The notes beneath the pieces were generated by a model that did no database searches, was not told the origin of the DNA, and was given only the letters and a program-made list of their open reading frames with translations. A program made the translations under genes and the position numbers. This document shows positions 51,819 through 60,977 of a DNA stretch of 64,000 nt, one piece after another (position 1 is the first letter of the stretch; every line of letters begins with the position of its first letter). This DNA is from Clostridiaceae bacterium (GTDB lineage: Bacteria; Bacillota_I; Bacilli_A; Erysipelotrichales; Coprobacillaceae). The stretch spans positions 1 to 64,000 of the forward strand of contig CABJAS010000002.1 in NCBI GenBank assembly GCA_902363625.1, in the 5' to 3' direction.

Positions 51819-52586
51819 ATGAATCAAGAAATCTGTGAAGGAAAATTAATTAAAAACAAAAGATATGTATTAAATGGTTGTATTTATAAAGGAAATTTTG
51901 TAGATCATAATGGATTTGCCATTGTACAAGGAGATATTATTTTAGGTAAGACAGAGGATGTCCTTAAATTCTCTAAGTTTCTAAAAGCTTATAAAGATTT
52001 AGGAACACAACAACAAAATGCTTGTCTAATCAAAAATAAGCTTTGGGATACAAAAGAAATTCCCTATTGCATTGAAGTTGGACACTCTAAAACAGCGGAT
52101 ATTCATACGGCAATTACTATATTTAATTCAGCAAAGTTAAATGTCAGCTTTAGAGAGAAGAAAAGTGAAGATAAAGATTATGTTGAGTTTGTAAAAGGGG
52201 ATGGATGTTCTTCTTATATTGGTAAGATTGGCGGTAAACAAGCGATCACTCTGTCAGATAAAGCCATAGTTGGAAACATTCTGCACGAAATGCTGCATAC
52301 ATGTAGTATTGAACATGAACATTGTCGCAGTGACAGAGACGCATACATTAAAATTAATTGTGCTAATATCAAACCCGGTCATGAACATAATTTTGAGATG
52401 TCCAGTGGTGAGACTTACGGAAAATACGATTTTGAATCTATCATGCACTACCGTGCAACTTCTTTTGCAAAAAAAGGTACAAAAACGATTGAACCACTGC
52501 CTAAATATGCTCCACAGCCAAATATGGGACAAAGAGATGCCATGACTGCTACGGATATCGATGGCGTTAGAGAACTTTATAAATAA
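51819..52586 (+). CDS. astacin-like (M12A) metallopeptidase without signal peptide
   Basis: 255 residues. The zinc motif is H156-E157-M-L-H160-T-C-S-I-E-H166-E167 and matches the astacin HExxHxxGxxHE with Ser in place of Gly. RSDRD follows as in astacins, and the Met-turn is SIMHY (207-211). An N domain (1-65) has MORN-like KGNFVDHNGFA. No secretion signal, unlike most astacins. Possible cytosolic effector or cargo; AGAGAGG precedes the start. Confidence 0.85.
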   Translation: MNQEICEGKLIKNKRYVLNGCIYKGNFVDHNGFAIVQGDIILGKTEDVLKFSKFLKAYKDLGTQQQNACLIKNKLWDTKEIPYCIEVGHSKTADIHTAITIFNSAKLNVSFREKKSEDKDYVEFVKGDGCSSYIGKIGGKQAITLSDKAIVGNILHEMLHTCSIEHEHCRSDRDAYIKINCANIKPGHEHNFEMSSGETYGKYDFESIMHYRATSFAKKGTKTIEPLPKYAPQPNMGQRDAMTATDIDGVRELYK

Positions 52587-52589
52587 ACA

Positions 52590-52618
52590 AAAAGCAATGA
52601 ATTCGTTTCATTGCTTTT
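52590..52618. terminator. bidirectional terminator after the astacin gene
   Basis: AAAAGCAATGAA/TTTCATTGCTTTT hairpin between convergent genes. Confidence 0.85.
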
Positions 52619-53432
52619 ATTCTTCTTCATCCATCATAACATCTTGATATAGATTATCAATGAATGCTCGTTCTTCTTTATCTTCATCACTTAATACCAT
52701 ATACTGTTTAACTTTTTGATAGTATTTTTTAAACATTTTATTGTTTGAAAGATCCAATGTCCCTAATAAAACACGAGTATAGATCACAAAAATTGACAGT
52801 CTATAAGTTTGTTTTATCTGTTGGATTGCGGTATCAATCTCCTGTTCATCTCCAAGGGAAGCAATTCGTTCTAATTTTAATAGTGAAAGATTCATCTTTA
52901 ACTCTTCATTTCGATCGTAGCTTTCCATGAAGTGTTCCACCAAAGAAACAAACTCTTTTGTTTCTTCCTTGGTTAAAGGAAGTCCCTGATAATCTTCAAA
53001 CAAACGATAAATGACCTGTTCACATTCTTCTTCAAACACCCCGAAGTAGCCTTCGACATGATTGAGATGATAGAGATTATTCAGTCTTAACAGACGTTCA
53101 ATAATCTGTTTGATCTTTTCTTTTGATTTGCCTTGAGTTTTTAATTCCTGAAACAAGTAATAAGGATCAATGGAATCTTCGACATCATAATTTTCTCTTA
53201 CTATCTTATCCAAAATATATTCAAGATAATCTGAGGTAACAGACTTATTCTGTTTATCCAATGCCTGCAATTCTTTACTGTAAAGAACTTTTAAACTGTC
53301 TAACAGCTGATAAAGATTAAAGCTATTAGCATATTGTTTAATTAACAGAGATTTATTTAATGAGATATTATATTTATTTAACTTTTCGATCAATTGATCT
53401 GACGAAGCCTGATTAATAAATCGATCCTTCAT
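52617..53432 (-). CDS. alpha-helical protein, unknown
   Basis: 271 residues from the ATG at 53432 (AGGAGG with 7-bp spacing; the ATG at 53438 is too close). Almost all helix and highly charged, with repeated Glu/Lys and no membrane helix. No recognised domain. It lies 14 bp downstream of the CapD/PglF-type gene on the same strand, so it may belong to that operon. Confidence 0.65.
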   Translation of the reverse strand: MKDRFINQASSDQLIEKLNKYNISLNKSLLIKQYANSFNLYQLLDSLKVLYSKELQALDKQNKSVTSDYLEYILDKIVRENYDVEDSIDPYYLFQELKTQGKSKEKIKQIIERLLRLNNLYHLNHVEGYFGVFEEECEQVIYRLFEDYQGLPLTKEETKEFVSLVEHFMESYDRNEELKMNLSLLKLERIASLGDEQEIDTAIQQIKQTYRLSIFVIYTRVLLGTLDLSNNKMFKKYYQKVKQYMVLSDEDKEERAFIDNLYQDVMMDEEE

Positions 53433-53446
53433 ATTCATTCCTCCTA

Positions 53447-55339
53447 TTAGGAAACCTCTGCAGCCTCACGAATGATTTTCTTTTTTATTTTGCTGGGATC
53501 TCTGCGGGCATCAACTTTATATGTGTCCACTAAATCATGAACAAGGTATTTAATATTTTCACTTTCATCATGAGCAGCTTCATAAAGTTCATCTAAATGA
53601 CTGAATAAAACATTTTCATCAATATCGATTGGCTTCCCAATTTTAATCAAAGCATTTTCAGTGGTTTGCAGTCCTTCTTCATCCATCAGCAATTCTTCAT
53701 AAAGTTTTTCTCCGGGACGAAGACCGGTGTATTCAATTTTAATATCGACATTAGGTTCATATCCTGAAAATTTAATTAAGTTATAAGCAAGGTCTGCAAT
53801 CTTAACCGGTTCTCCCATATCAAGAACGAAGATTTCTCCCCCTTTAGCTCTGGCTCCGGCTTCAAGCACCAAAGAAACAGCTTCCGGGATTGTCATAAAG
53901 TAACGTGTAATATCAGGATGCGTAACCGTAACCGGTCCGCCTGCCTGAATCTGCTTTTTAAACAGCGGTATAACAGAACCGTTAGAGCCTAATACATTTC
54001 CGAAACGAACAGCTACGAAATCCGTATTAGAATGTTTATTATAGGTTTGAACAATCATCTCACAAATTCGTTTTGTTGCTCCCATAATATTTGTAGGGTT
54101 TACGGCTTTATCGGTTGAAATCAAAATGAATCGGCTGGCACCATATCGGTCAGCTGCTTTTACTACATTTAAGGTTCCAAAAACATTATTTTTAACTGCT
54201 TCATTTGGAGAATCTTCCATCAACGGCACATGTTTATGTGCAGCAGCATGATAGATGATATCCGGTTGAAACTCTTCAAATAAGGCATTTACTTTTTTCA
54301 CATCTCTGACAGAAGCAATCATGACTTCTAAGTTCAAAGAAGGATATTTTCTTCTTAATTCTAACTGTATATCATAGGCATTGTTTTCATAGATATCCAC
54401 AATAATCAGCTGTTTAGGTCCATTAGCAGCGATCTGACGGCACAATTCACTTCCGATTGACCCTCCGCCTCCGGTTACCATAACCACTTTATTATTTACA
54501 TAATTCATGATTTCTTTAAGATCCACTTTAATAGGTTCACGCCCCAATAAATCTTCGATCTCAACATTTCTTAAACTGCTGACCGTTACTTGACCATTCA
54601 CTAATTGATAGATACCTGGCAGAATCTTCAATTTACATTCCGTATCTTTGCATAAATCAATCAATTCTTTTTTATTTTCCGCATCAATCATCGGTAAAGC
54701 AATAATAATTTCATCAATCGATAATTTTTCAGCTGCTTCTTTAATTTTCGTACGATCTCCATAGATCGGTTTTCCTTGCAGACGCATTCCCTTTTTTGTG
54801 GGCATATCATCAATAAAGCAAATAACCTGTTTATTCAATTTTCCAACCTGAGCGATTTCCCTGGCAATTTTATCTCCGGATTCACCGGCACCAATAATCA
54901 TAACACGTGATTCATTTTCTCGTGTACGCCCAAATAAATGACGATCCTGAACCACGATTCGAGTAATACGATAGAAGAATCGACTGGCACCAATCATAGT
55001 CATCAAAACCAGCCAGTTAATCAAATACCATGATTTTGCGATTGGTACATCTAATAAGGTAAAGATCACTAAATCAACAATCGTCGCTGAAAAGGTTGCG
55101 ATAACCACGTTTTTCAATTCAATTACACTGGCAAAGTGCCAAACGCTCTTATAAAGATTCAGTATCAAAAACACAAACAAAGATGTTCCTAATACTAATA
55201 AAAATACATAACTGGGAATTGCTCGAACATAGTTCATGAACTGTCCGTCATATAACACCCATAAGCTAATCATTCCCGCAAAACCAATCGAAAAGATATC
55301 CCAGACTATTAAAAATAGCCTTCTTAAACTCAATTTCAT
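53447..55339 (-). CDS. CapD/PglF-type UDP-GlcNAc 4,6-dehydratase
   Basis: 630 residues. Four N-terminal membrane helices (about 10-125), a CoA-binding-like Rossmann domain (MIIGAGESGDKIAREI), then the SDR dehydratase domain (about 280-580) with VTGGGGSIGSELCRQIA, the active-site TDKAVNPTNIMGATKR and FGNVLGSNGSVIP. Makes 4-keto-6-deoxy sugars for capsule, glycan or protein glycosylation. The length matches the long membrane-bound form. GGGGGGA precedes the start. Confidence 0.93.
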   Translation of the reverse strand: MKLSLRRLFLIVWDIFSIGFAGMISLWVLYDGQFMNYVRAIPSYVFLLVLGTSLFVFLILNLYKSVWHFASVIELKNVVIATFSATIVDLVIFTLLDVPIAKSWYLINWLVLMTMIGASRFFYRITRIVVQDRHLFGRTRENESRVMIIGAGESGDKIAREIAQVGKLNKQVICFIDDMPTKKGMRLQGKPIYGDRTKIKEAAEKLSIDEIIIALPMIDAENKKELIDLCKDTECKLKILPGIYQLVNGQVTVSSLRNVEIEDLLGREPIKVDLKEIMNYVNNKVVMVTGGGGSIGSELCRQIAANGPKQLIIVDIYENNAYDIQLELRRKYPSLNLEVMIASVRDVKKVNALFEEFQPDIIYHAAAHKHVPLMEDSPNEAVKNNVFGTLNVVKAADRYGASRFILISTDKAVNPTNIMGATKRICEMIVQTYNKHSNTDFVAVRFGNVLGSNGSVIPLFKKQIQAGGPVTVTHPDITRYFMTIPEAVSLVLEAGARAKGGEIFVLDMGEPVKIADLAYNLIKFSGYEPNVDIKIEYTGLRPGEKLYEELLMDEEGLQTTENALIKIGKPIDIDENVLFSHLDELYEAAHDESENIKYLVHDLVDTYKVDARRDPSKIKKKIIREAAEVS

Positions 55340-55440
55340 TTTCTTCCCCCTGCACTCAAAACACTACATTGTTATTACATCACACTGATTATACAAGATT
55401 CGACACTATTATTCAAGTTGAGTTGCTCTAACCAAATAAA

Positions 55441-55468
55441 AACACCTCACAATTTGTAGTGAGGTGTT
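55441..55468 (-). terminator. terminator of the LCP gene
   Basis: AACACCTCAC/GTGAGGTGTT stem with T-rich tract on the minus strand; separates the LCP gene from the dehydratase. Confidence 0.85.
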
Positions 55469-55472
55469 TGCA

Positions 55473-56918
55473 TTATCTCCCTTCAACAGCGTCGATTTTC
55501 TGTTTTGCCGCTGTCACCGTGCTTTGATCTGGATCCATGACATAGAGTTCATATCCAGGCATAGAATAGCAATTTGTACTTGTTGATCCGCTTCCGTCCA
55601 ACGAGATTTGTTCAATATCCCAGCTTGACATATCATCGATCTGCATTTGAATTAATTTTTGCAGGTCTCCCGATTCCATGTTTGTCTCAAATGCCCCTGA
55701 AACAGAATTCAAGATAGAGTTATAGTTCGTAATCATAGAAGCTGACATCAGCTTATTTAATAAACCGGTTAATACTGCCTGCTGATTTCTTACTCTATGA
55801 CGATCACCATCGGCATATGAATAACGTTCTCTTGAGAATGCCAAAGCAGTTTCTCCATCCATGTAGTTGCTTCCAACACTCAATGTATGACCGCCTACTG
55901 TAACAGCTTGATCCACATTGACATTAATTCCGCCCACTGCATCTACCATGGTAATCAGTGAGGTGAAGTTAACACGCATGTAATAGTTCAAATCAATATT
56001 CAGTAAGTTTTCAACTGTAGACATTGTTTCTTCGATTCCGTAAATTCCTGAATGAGTCAATTTATCACGGGCATTGAATGAAGCCAATGTCACATGGTAA
56101 TCACGAGGAATACTTGTCAGTAAGATTTGCTTTGTTTTAGGATTGACAGTCATGATCATATTTACATCGGATCTTGATACGGTTGAAACCGGTCCATAAG
56201 TATCAATACCGGAAATATACACATTAAATGCATCTTTTGTAACATTAACAGTTGATGTATTTTTATTTAATGTTTCTTTAATTTCGTATTGGTAAATCAC
56301 TCTTGTCTGATTAGAGAAATCACCGTTGAATTCCTCAATAATTCCACGATATGCTTCATTGAAAATAATGGCATCACATTCTTTATTTACTAAAGCCTTC
56401 TGAAGCTGACTAAGGTCTGAATAATTGGTTTTGGTCAAGGTTGTCTTATCCTTTGTTCCAATGTTGTCTATTGCTTTATTAATGTTATCTGTGTCAATCG
56501 CCGATACATAACCTAAGCTTTTATTTTCCAAGTCTTTAATTTTCTGATAACTGCTGTCTTTTAGTACCACAACAGAAATAACCTGTGTCTGATATTTTCC
56601 ACCAGTAATGTTGTTTAATACGGAAACACCTTTATAAGCAAAGACACTTCCCACACCGATTAAAATCGATAATACTAAACTGACCAAACGCAGCCACATC
56701 TGTTTCGCTGAATTTTTCTTATTTCTTAAAACAAAGAATACAAGAAGCCATAAAACTAAAAAGATGGCTACAACAATCAGCCAATATTTCATTGGCAATA
56801 CTTTTTTAGCTAAATATGCTAAGAATATAGATAATACGAATTGTATACTAATTAAGGCAATATCAAAAATATGTAATGTTTTTTTCTTATTGGTCTGGTT
56901 TTGTTTTCTTCTGCTCAC
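55473..56918 (-). CDS. LCP-family glycopolymer transferase (LytR-CpsA-Psr)
   Basis: 481 residues from a GTG at 56918 with AGGAGG. Three N-terminal membrane helices (about 18-110), a DNA-PKcs-like accessory domain (about 125-240), then the LCP domain (245-430) with SRSDVNMIMTVNPKT, TSIPRDYHV, DAVGGINV and FSRERYSYADGDRHRVRNQQ, with the conserved Arg and Asp. Attaches polysaccharides to peptidoglycan. The neighbouring sugar dehydratase supports a surface-glycan role. Confidence 0.93.
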   Translation of the reverse strand: MSRRKQNQTNKKKTLHIFDIALISIQFVLSIFLAYLAKKVLPMKYWLIVVAIFLVLWLLVFFVLRNKKNSAKQMWLRLVSLVLSILIGVGSVFAYKGVSVLNNITGGKYQTQVISVVVLKDSSYQKIKDLENKSLGYVSAIDTDNINKAIDNIGTKDKTTLTKTNYSDLSQLQKALVNKECDAIIFNEAYRGIIEEFNGDFSNQTRVIYQYEIKETLNKNTSTVNVTKDAFNVYISGIDTYGPVSTVSRSDVNMIMTVNPKTKQILLTSIPRDYHVTLASFNARDKLTHSGIYGIEETMSTVENLLNIDLNYYMRVNFTSLITMVDAVGGINVNVDQAVTVGGHTLSVGSNYMDGETALAFSRERYSYADGDRHRVRNQQAVLTGLLNKLMSASMITNYNSILNSVSGAFETNMESGDLQKLIQMQIDDMSSWDIEQISLDGSGSTSTNCYSMPGYELYVMDPDQSTVTAAKQKIDAVEGR

Positions 56919-57091
56919 GCCACCAACCTCCTATCATTTGAGTTTTTAAACATGTATATCTTAGCACAGTTACTTATTGATTTCCACCAAAACTATATCG
57001 ACAGAAAGAAAGAATTCACCCACATTTAACATAATTTGAACAAGAATTTAGTCTTGGTTATGTATAATGTATCTATACATCGGAGGTTATT

Positions 57092-57889
57092 ATGAAATTA
57101 AATATATTCAGTGATTTTCATTATTGCGAATTTGCAGAAGCAAACGTGTTAAAACAAGCTCAGGATTACTACTTTACTTTTTTAAACAGTGTTGCCAACG
57201 ATTCAGCAGATTATATCTTTTCTTTAGGGGATCTGGCAACAGAGGGAAATATCAGCCATTACCGGACAATTGAACCCATCATAAACCAGCATAAAAACTT
57301 TATAAATGTTTTAGGCAATCATGACACCACCTATGTCTCAAAAAAGGATATTCAAAATTTCTTTATCGAAGAAAGATATTTTATTAAGGAATTTGAAGAT
57401 TTTGCGATCATTGCCTTAGATTCCACAAAAGAATTTGTCTTAGATGATTGGGGTGGAATCATTGATGAGGAGCAATTAACTTGGCTAAAAAAAGAAGTAA
57501 CTCGTCTGTCTGATAAAAATCTGATTGTACTGGCACATCATCCTATCACTAATACAACCTTTAACAGTGACCGGCCAATGGCAAGTATTGAAAACAGTCA
57601 GGCTGTCAATGATATTCTTTCTCTTCATAAAAAAAACAATCTCTTTATCTGCGGACATGTGCATTACAACAGCGTTGTCACAAAAGAGAATTGGACTTAC
57701 ATTCAGTTAGGGGCAGCGATTGATACCGGCAGTTACTTGGAGGTGTTAATTGAGCCGGAGTATTTCAAAACACATCTTAAGCTTGCCAATGGGATTCAAT
57801 CGCATGATAAAACCTTTTTAGAAAAGGTATTCCATTTTACCGCTAATCCTAATAATGAGGGCATACCGAATCAACACATACCAAGATGA
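57092..57889 (+). CDS. metallophosphoesterase
   Basis: 265 residues. Metal motifs: FSDFHY, LGDLATEGN, LGNHDTTY, LAHHPI and CGHVHYNS. The full calcineurin-like set is present. Cytosolic. Substrate unknown; cyclic-nucleotide or lipid-linked phosphates are possible. Confidence 0.9.
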   Translation: MKLNIFSDFHYCEFAEANVLKQAQDYYFTFLNSVANDSADYIFSLGDLATEGNISHYRTIEPIINQHKNFINVLGNHDTTYVSKKDIQNFFIEERYFIKEFEDFAIIALDSTKEFVLDDWGGIIDEEQLTWLKKEVTRLSDKNLIVLAHHPITNTTFNSDRPMASIENSQAVNDILSLHKKNNLFICGHVHYNSVVTKENWTYIQLGAAIDTGSYLEVLIEPEYFKTHLKLANGIQSHDKTFLEKVFHFTANPNNEGIPNQHIPR

Positions 57890-57911
57890 TGAGCGCATCA
57901 TCTTTTCTTTT
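57883..57911 (+). terminator. terminator of the phosphoesterase gene
   Basis: AAGATGATG-AGCG-CATCATCTT with T-rich tract; overlaps the stop codon. Confidence 0.85.
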
Positions 57912-57959
57912 TTCTTAATTACAGGGCAGAATTCCTAGAACGAACAGATTCCTTCCATT

Positions 57960-58005
57960 TATTCAATACCTTTTATTGAATTAGTTGCATTTGGGCTTAA
58001 ACCCA
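57960..58005. promoter_or_regulatory. two inverted repeats upstream of the XRE-TPR gene
   Basis: TTCAATA-N5-TATTGAA (about 57962-57980) and an imperfect GCAT-TTGGG/CCCA-TGC repeat (about 57987-58008) lie upstream of the regulator start. They are candidate operators, possibly autoregulatory. Confidence 0.4.
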
Positions 58006-58090
58006 TGCGTTTCCATTGATTTTATTGCTTAGTAGGCTATAATTTTAATGTTAGGATTGTGGCTTGCAAATATATTTTGGAGGAAAATAA

Positions 58091-59326
58091 ATGTTTGAAA
58101 ATCAAATAGGGGCTATTATTCGACTCAATCGGATTCAGCAGAATATGTCCATTCGGGCCTTAGCCGAAGCCGTTGGGATTGAGTATAGTCAGCTCAGTAA
58201 AATCGAGAGAGGGTTGGAGTTTTCTAATAAACTAACTATTGAATCCATATTTGATGCTCTAGATATCGATTACCAAGTTACAATCGATTACATTCCTATA
58301 TGCGCTCATAAAGTCGAACGGCTTTATCATGATATGCTTTATCGAAAACAAAAAAAGACAATTACCGATCAATTAGATGAAATTAATTTTGAGGCACGTA
58401 CAATTGGGATATCAACACCGATACTGATGATTAATCTGATACATGCTGTTTTGTATACAGAGACTGATTTTCCCTATGAAAATATGTTATCCATATTAAA
58501 AAAAGTGGAAGATTCCATGACTTCATTTCAAAAACAGTTGTTTTATCAGTACAGCGGCTTCTATCATTATCTAAAGCGAGACATTGAACAGGCATTAAAC
58601 TATCTTGAAATAGCTGAAACTCTTTATACCAACGATAGCAGCTCTGCGATGATCGCTTATCAAAAAGGTATTATCTATAGTTACCGTGGAGAAACCTTTG
58701 AAGCCTATGAACATCTCAATAAAGCCAAGTACATATTTGAACAGCATCATAACTATATTCGTTCAATCATTTGCAGTGTATCTTTGGCTAATGTTTTTTT
58801 ATTGGTTGAAAGATTTGATAAAGCTTCACAAATGTACCAAGAGCTATTAAACATTTATGACGGATTATTAATGGATATCGAAGACGTGTCGATGATTTGT
58901 TCCAGCATGCTGTTAGGAGCATTGATGGTAAACGACTTCAATCAATTTTTTAAAGTGGAAAAAAAATTTGATAAAGAGGTCATCGACTATTTAAATCATA
59001 ATATTAATTACATATTCTATCGTATCATTGCTTTATACCAAACGAAACAATACAAAGAATGCTTGCTTTATATTGAACGCTTTGAAGCATTTAACCTGAA
59101 TCTGCCGCGCAATCATTTAATCGAGTATTATAAATTAAAGATCAATGCCGCATCACAGAAACGCCTTTACGGAACTTTAAAACTAAATCTTAAAAGTCTG
59201 GATAAAAGACATGATTATAATTTCGTAAAACTGGTATTAAAGCTGATTATTAAAGAGTATGAAGCATCAAAGGATTACGAAACACTCTATCAATATGCAA
59301 TGAAACTCTCTCAATTAAAATGGTAA
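58091..59326 (+). CDS. XRE-TPR regulator of Rgg/RRNPP-like layout
   Basis: 411 residues. HTH_3 domain (8-62; IEYSQLSKIERGLEF), then helical TPR-like repeats (100-400) of about 35 residues, including EQALNYLEIAETLY and FEAYEHLNKAKYIF. This is the layout of Rgg/PlcR-type regulators, which bind short signal peptides. No clear pheromone ORF was found beside it. GGAGG precedes the start. Confidence 0.85.
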   Translation: MFENQIGAIIRLNRIQQNMSIRALAEAVGIEYSQLSKIERGLEFSNKLTIESIFDALDIDYQVTIDYIPICAHKVERLYHDMLYRKQKKTITDQLDEINFEARTIGISTPILMINLIHAVLYTETDFPYENMLSILKKVEDSMTSFQKQLFYQYSGFYHYLKRDIEQALNYLEIAETLYTNDSSSAMIAYQKGIIYSYRGETFEAYEHLNKAKYIFEQHHNYIRSIICSVSLANVFLLVERFDKASQMYQELLNIYDGLLMDIEDVSMICSSMLLGALMVNDFNQFFKVEKKFDKEVIDYLNHNINYIFYRIIALYQTKQYKECLLYIERFEAFNLNLPRNHLIEYYKLKINAASQKRLYGTLKLNLKSLDKRHDYNFVKLVLKLIIKEYEASKDYETLYQYAMKLSQLKW

Positions 59327-59350
59327 AGAGCCGACAAACGGCTCTTTTAT
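59325..59350. terminator. bidirectional terminator
   Basis: AAAGAGCCG-ACAAA-CGGCTCTTT stem between convergent genes. Confidence 0.88.
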
Positions 59351-59823
59351 AGTGGAAACAAACTGAATTCATAGTCTTTTACATAATAACGGATATGCGT
59401 TCTCCCCTTTTGAATGATCGTATGTCCCTCTTCCTCCAGCTTCTTTTTCTGAGCTTCAATACCACCGGGATATTTAGGATTGAGTTCTCCATTTACTTTT
59501 AGTGTACGCCAGTATGGCGTAAGATCTTCTTTTCTTTGATAGCTTGCCCATGCCGCAATCGAAACAAAAATTCCTGCTGTAATCGGATCGGTAAAATCGG
59601 CATTATTCTTTTTCGCAAAATATTCACGTATTGTCTTAACCGTAATCACTTTTCCCATTGGAATCTGTTTCATGATATGATCATAATCCTTAGGCGGGGC
59701 AAAATACATCTTTTCACCGCCATATTTTTTGATCGTTGCTTCATCACTTACGATTTGAATTTTAGGCATGCCGTTATCCTTTTGAAGCATCGCATTGAAA
59801 TCTTTCTTATCTTCATTTGCCAT
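59347..59823 (-). CDS. MGMT-family (alkyltransferase-like) protein
   Basis: 158 residues from the ATG at 59823 (AGGAGG with 8-bp spacing; an in-frame GTG at 59832 is too close). It shows PYWRTLKVNGELNPKYPGG and a GHTIIQKG end as in MGMT-fold proteins. The reactive Pro-Cys-His-Arg of true O6-methylguanine transferases is absent, so it is alkyltransferase-like at most; repair or sensing role not proven. Confidence 0.75.
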   Translation of the reverse strand: MANEDKKDFNAMLQKDNGMPKIQIVSDEATIKKYGGEKMYFAPPKDYDHIMKQIPMGKVITVKTIREYFAKKNNADFTDPITAGIFVSIAAWASYQRKEDLTPYWRTLKVNGELNPKYPGGIEAQKKKLEEEGHTIIQKGRTHIRYYVKDYEFSLFPL

Positions 59824-59883
59824 GATGCTCACCTCCTATAAACAACATACCCTTTTTATACTAAAGATTCAATGAGACGGTTT

Positions 59884-60387
59884 TTATTTTTTCCAATAAA
59901 TAATTTTGTTTTCATCATAGCGGTCGATGAGGGGCTTTGTCTCATCCGGATAACCAATGGCAATGACAGCTACCGGCAGATAAGTATTCAAAAAATTGAA
60001 ATAATTTCTAAACGCTTCGATTCGTTCTTCATTTGGTCCGATTGCACACCAGCAGGTTCCTAATCCGAGATGTACTCCTTCTAATAAAATATTCTGTATT
60101 GCGGCAGCACAGTCCACATAAATATAAGCATCAATTGGTGTTACCTCACAATCGCCTAAAACAATGATCGCTGCCTGTGCTTGCTTCATCATCCCTGTAT
60201 AGGGAGAAAAGAGTGCAATATTATCTAAGGATTCTCGATCCTGTACCACCAAGAAACGCCATTCCTGTCGATTTTGTGCTGTCGGTGCACGCATAGCCGC
60301 CTTCAGCAAAGCCTTTATTTTTTCTTCCTCGATTGGCTGGTTCGTATATCGGCGAATACTTTGTCTTACTCTGATTTCTTCTAACAT
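59884..60387 (-). CDS. nitroreductase-family protein
   Basis: 167 residues from the ATG at 60387 (AGGAGG, 7-bp spacing). FMN-binding RQSIRRYTNQPIEEEKI, APTAQNRQEWRF, and GTCWCAIGPNEE. Short nitroreductase form, probably a homodimeric NAD(P)H:flavin enzyme of broad range. Confidence 0.9.
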   Translation of the reverse strand: MLEEIRVRQSIRRYTNQPIEEEKIKALLKAAMRAPTAQNRQEWRFLVVQDRESLDNIALFSPYTGMMKQAQAAIIVLGDCEVTPIDAYIYVDCAAAIQNILLEGVHLGLGTCWCAIGPNEERIEAFRNYFNFLNTYLPVAVIAIGYPDETKPLIDRYDENKIIYWKK

Positions 60388-60482
60388 AAACATTCCTCCT
60401 TTTCCTATATTTTATCACTTTTAAGATAAGAGTATAGAAAGATTATGGAATATGTTAAAATAAAGAATATTGGAGGTTAACC

Positions 60483-60926
60483 ATGGAAAAAGCTATTTTC
60501 ACAAATCTTTGTATGATCTATGATGATCAAGGACAAGTTTTAGTTCAGAATCGAACAAGCAAACATTGGCCCGGAGTTACTTTTCCCGGCGGACATGTCG
60601 AAGATCAGGAATCTTTTATTGAATCGACGATTCGAGAGGTAAAAGAAGAGACGGGTCTCGATATTTCAGATTTAGAATTATGTGGGTTAAAACAATGGCC
60701 TACCGATAAAGGTGAACGTTATGTCGTCATTTTGTATAAAACGAATTGTTTCACAGGAGAACTGACCTCTTCAATTGAAGGAGAAGTCTTTTGGGTAAAA
60801 AAAGAGGAGCTCAAAAACTATCCGTTAGCAGAAGACTTTGAAATGATGCTGGGAATGTTTGAGCATGAGTTCAGTGAATTTTACTACTATAAAGATAACG
60901 ATGATTTTAAAATCAAGCTGCTCTAG
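60483..60926 (+). CDS. Nudix hydrolase (8-oxo-dGTP diphosphatase-like)
   Basis: 147 residues. The Nudix box reads GGHVEDQESFIESTIREVKE with ETGL, the full GX5EX7REUXEEXGU pattern. Close to MutT-type cleaners of oxidised nucleotides. GGAGG precedes the start. Confidence 0.9.
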   Translation: MEKAIFTNLCMIYDDQGQVLVQNRTSKHWPGVTFPGGHVEDQESFIESTIREVKEETGLDISDLELCGLKQWPTDKGERYVVILYKTNCFTGELTSSIEGEVFWVKKEELKNYPLAEDFEMMLGMFEHEFSEFYYYKDNDDFKIKLL

Positions 60927-60930
60927 TCAT

Positions 60931-60947
60931 GATACAATTCAGATACA
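60931..60947 (+). promoter_or_regulatory. GATACA direct repeat before the two-component operon
   Basis: GATACA-ATTCA-GATACA: two hexamers 11 bp apart, start to start, ending 12 bp upstream of GATAAT. Typical geometry for an OmpR/PhoP-type response regulator. The same element recurs at 63820. Confidence 0.65.
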
Positions 60948-60977
60948 AAATAACGTTACGATAATACAGGTGATACT

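Noticed and set aside
59347..59823. true O6-methylguanine-DNA methyltransferase
   Set aside because: The reactive Cys motif (PCHR) is missing; only the MGMT fold features are visible.
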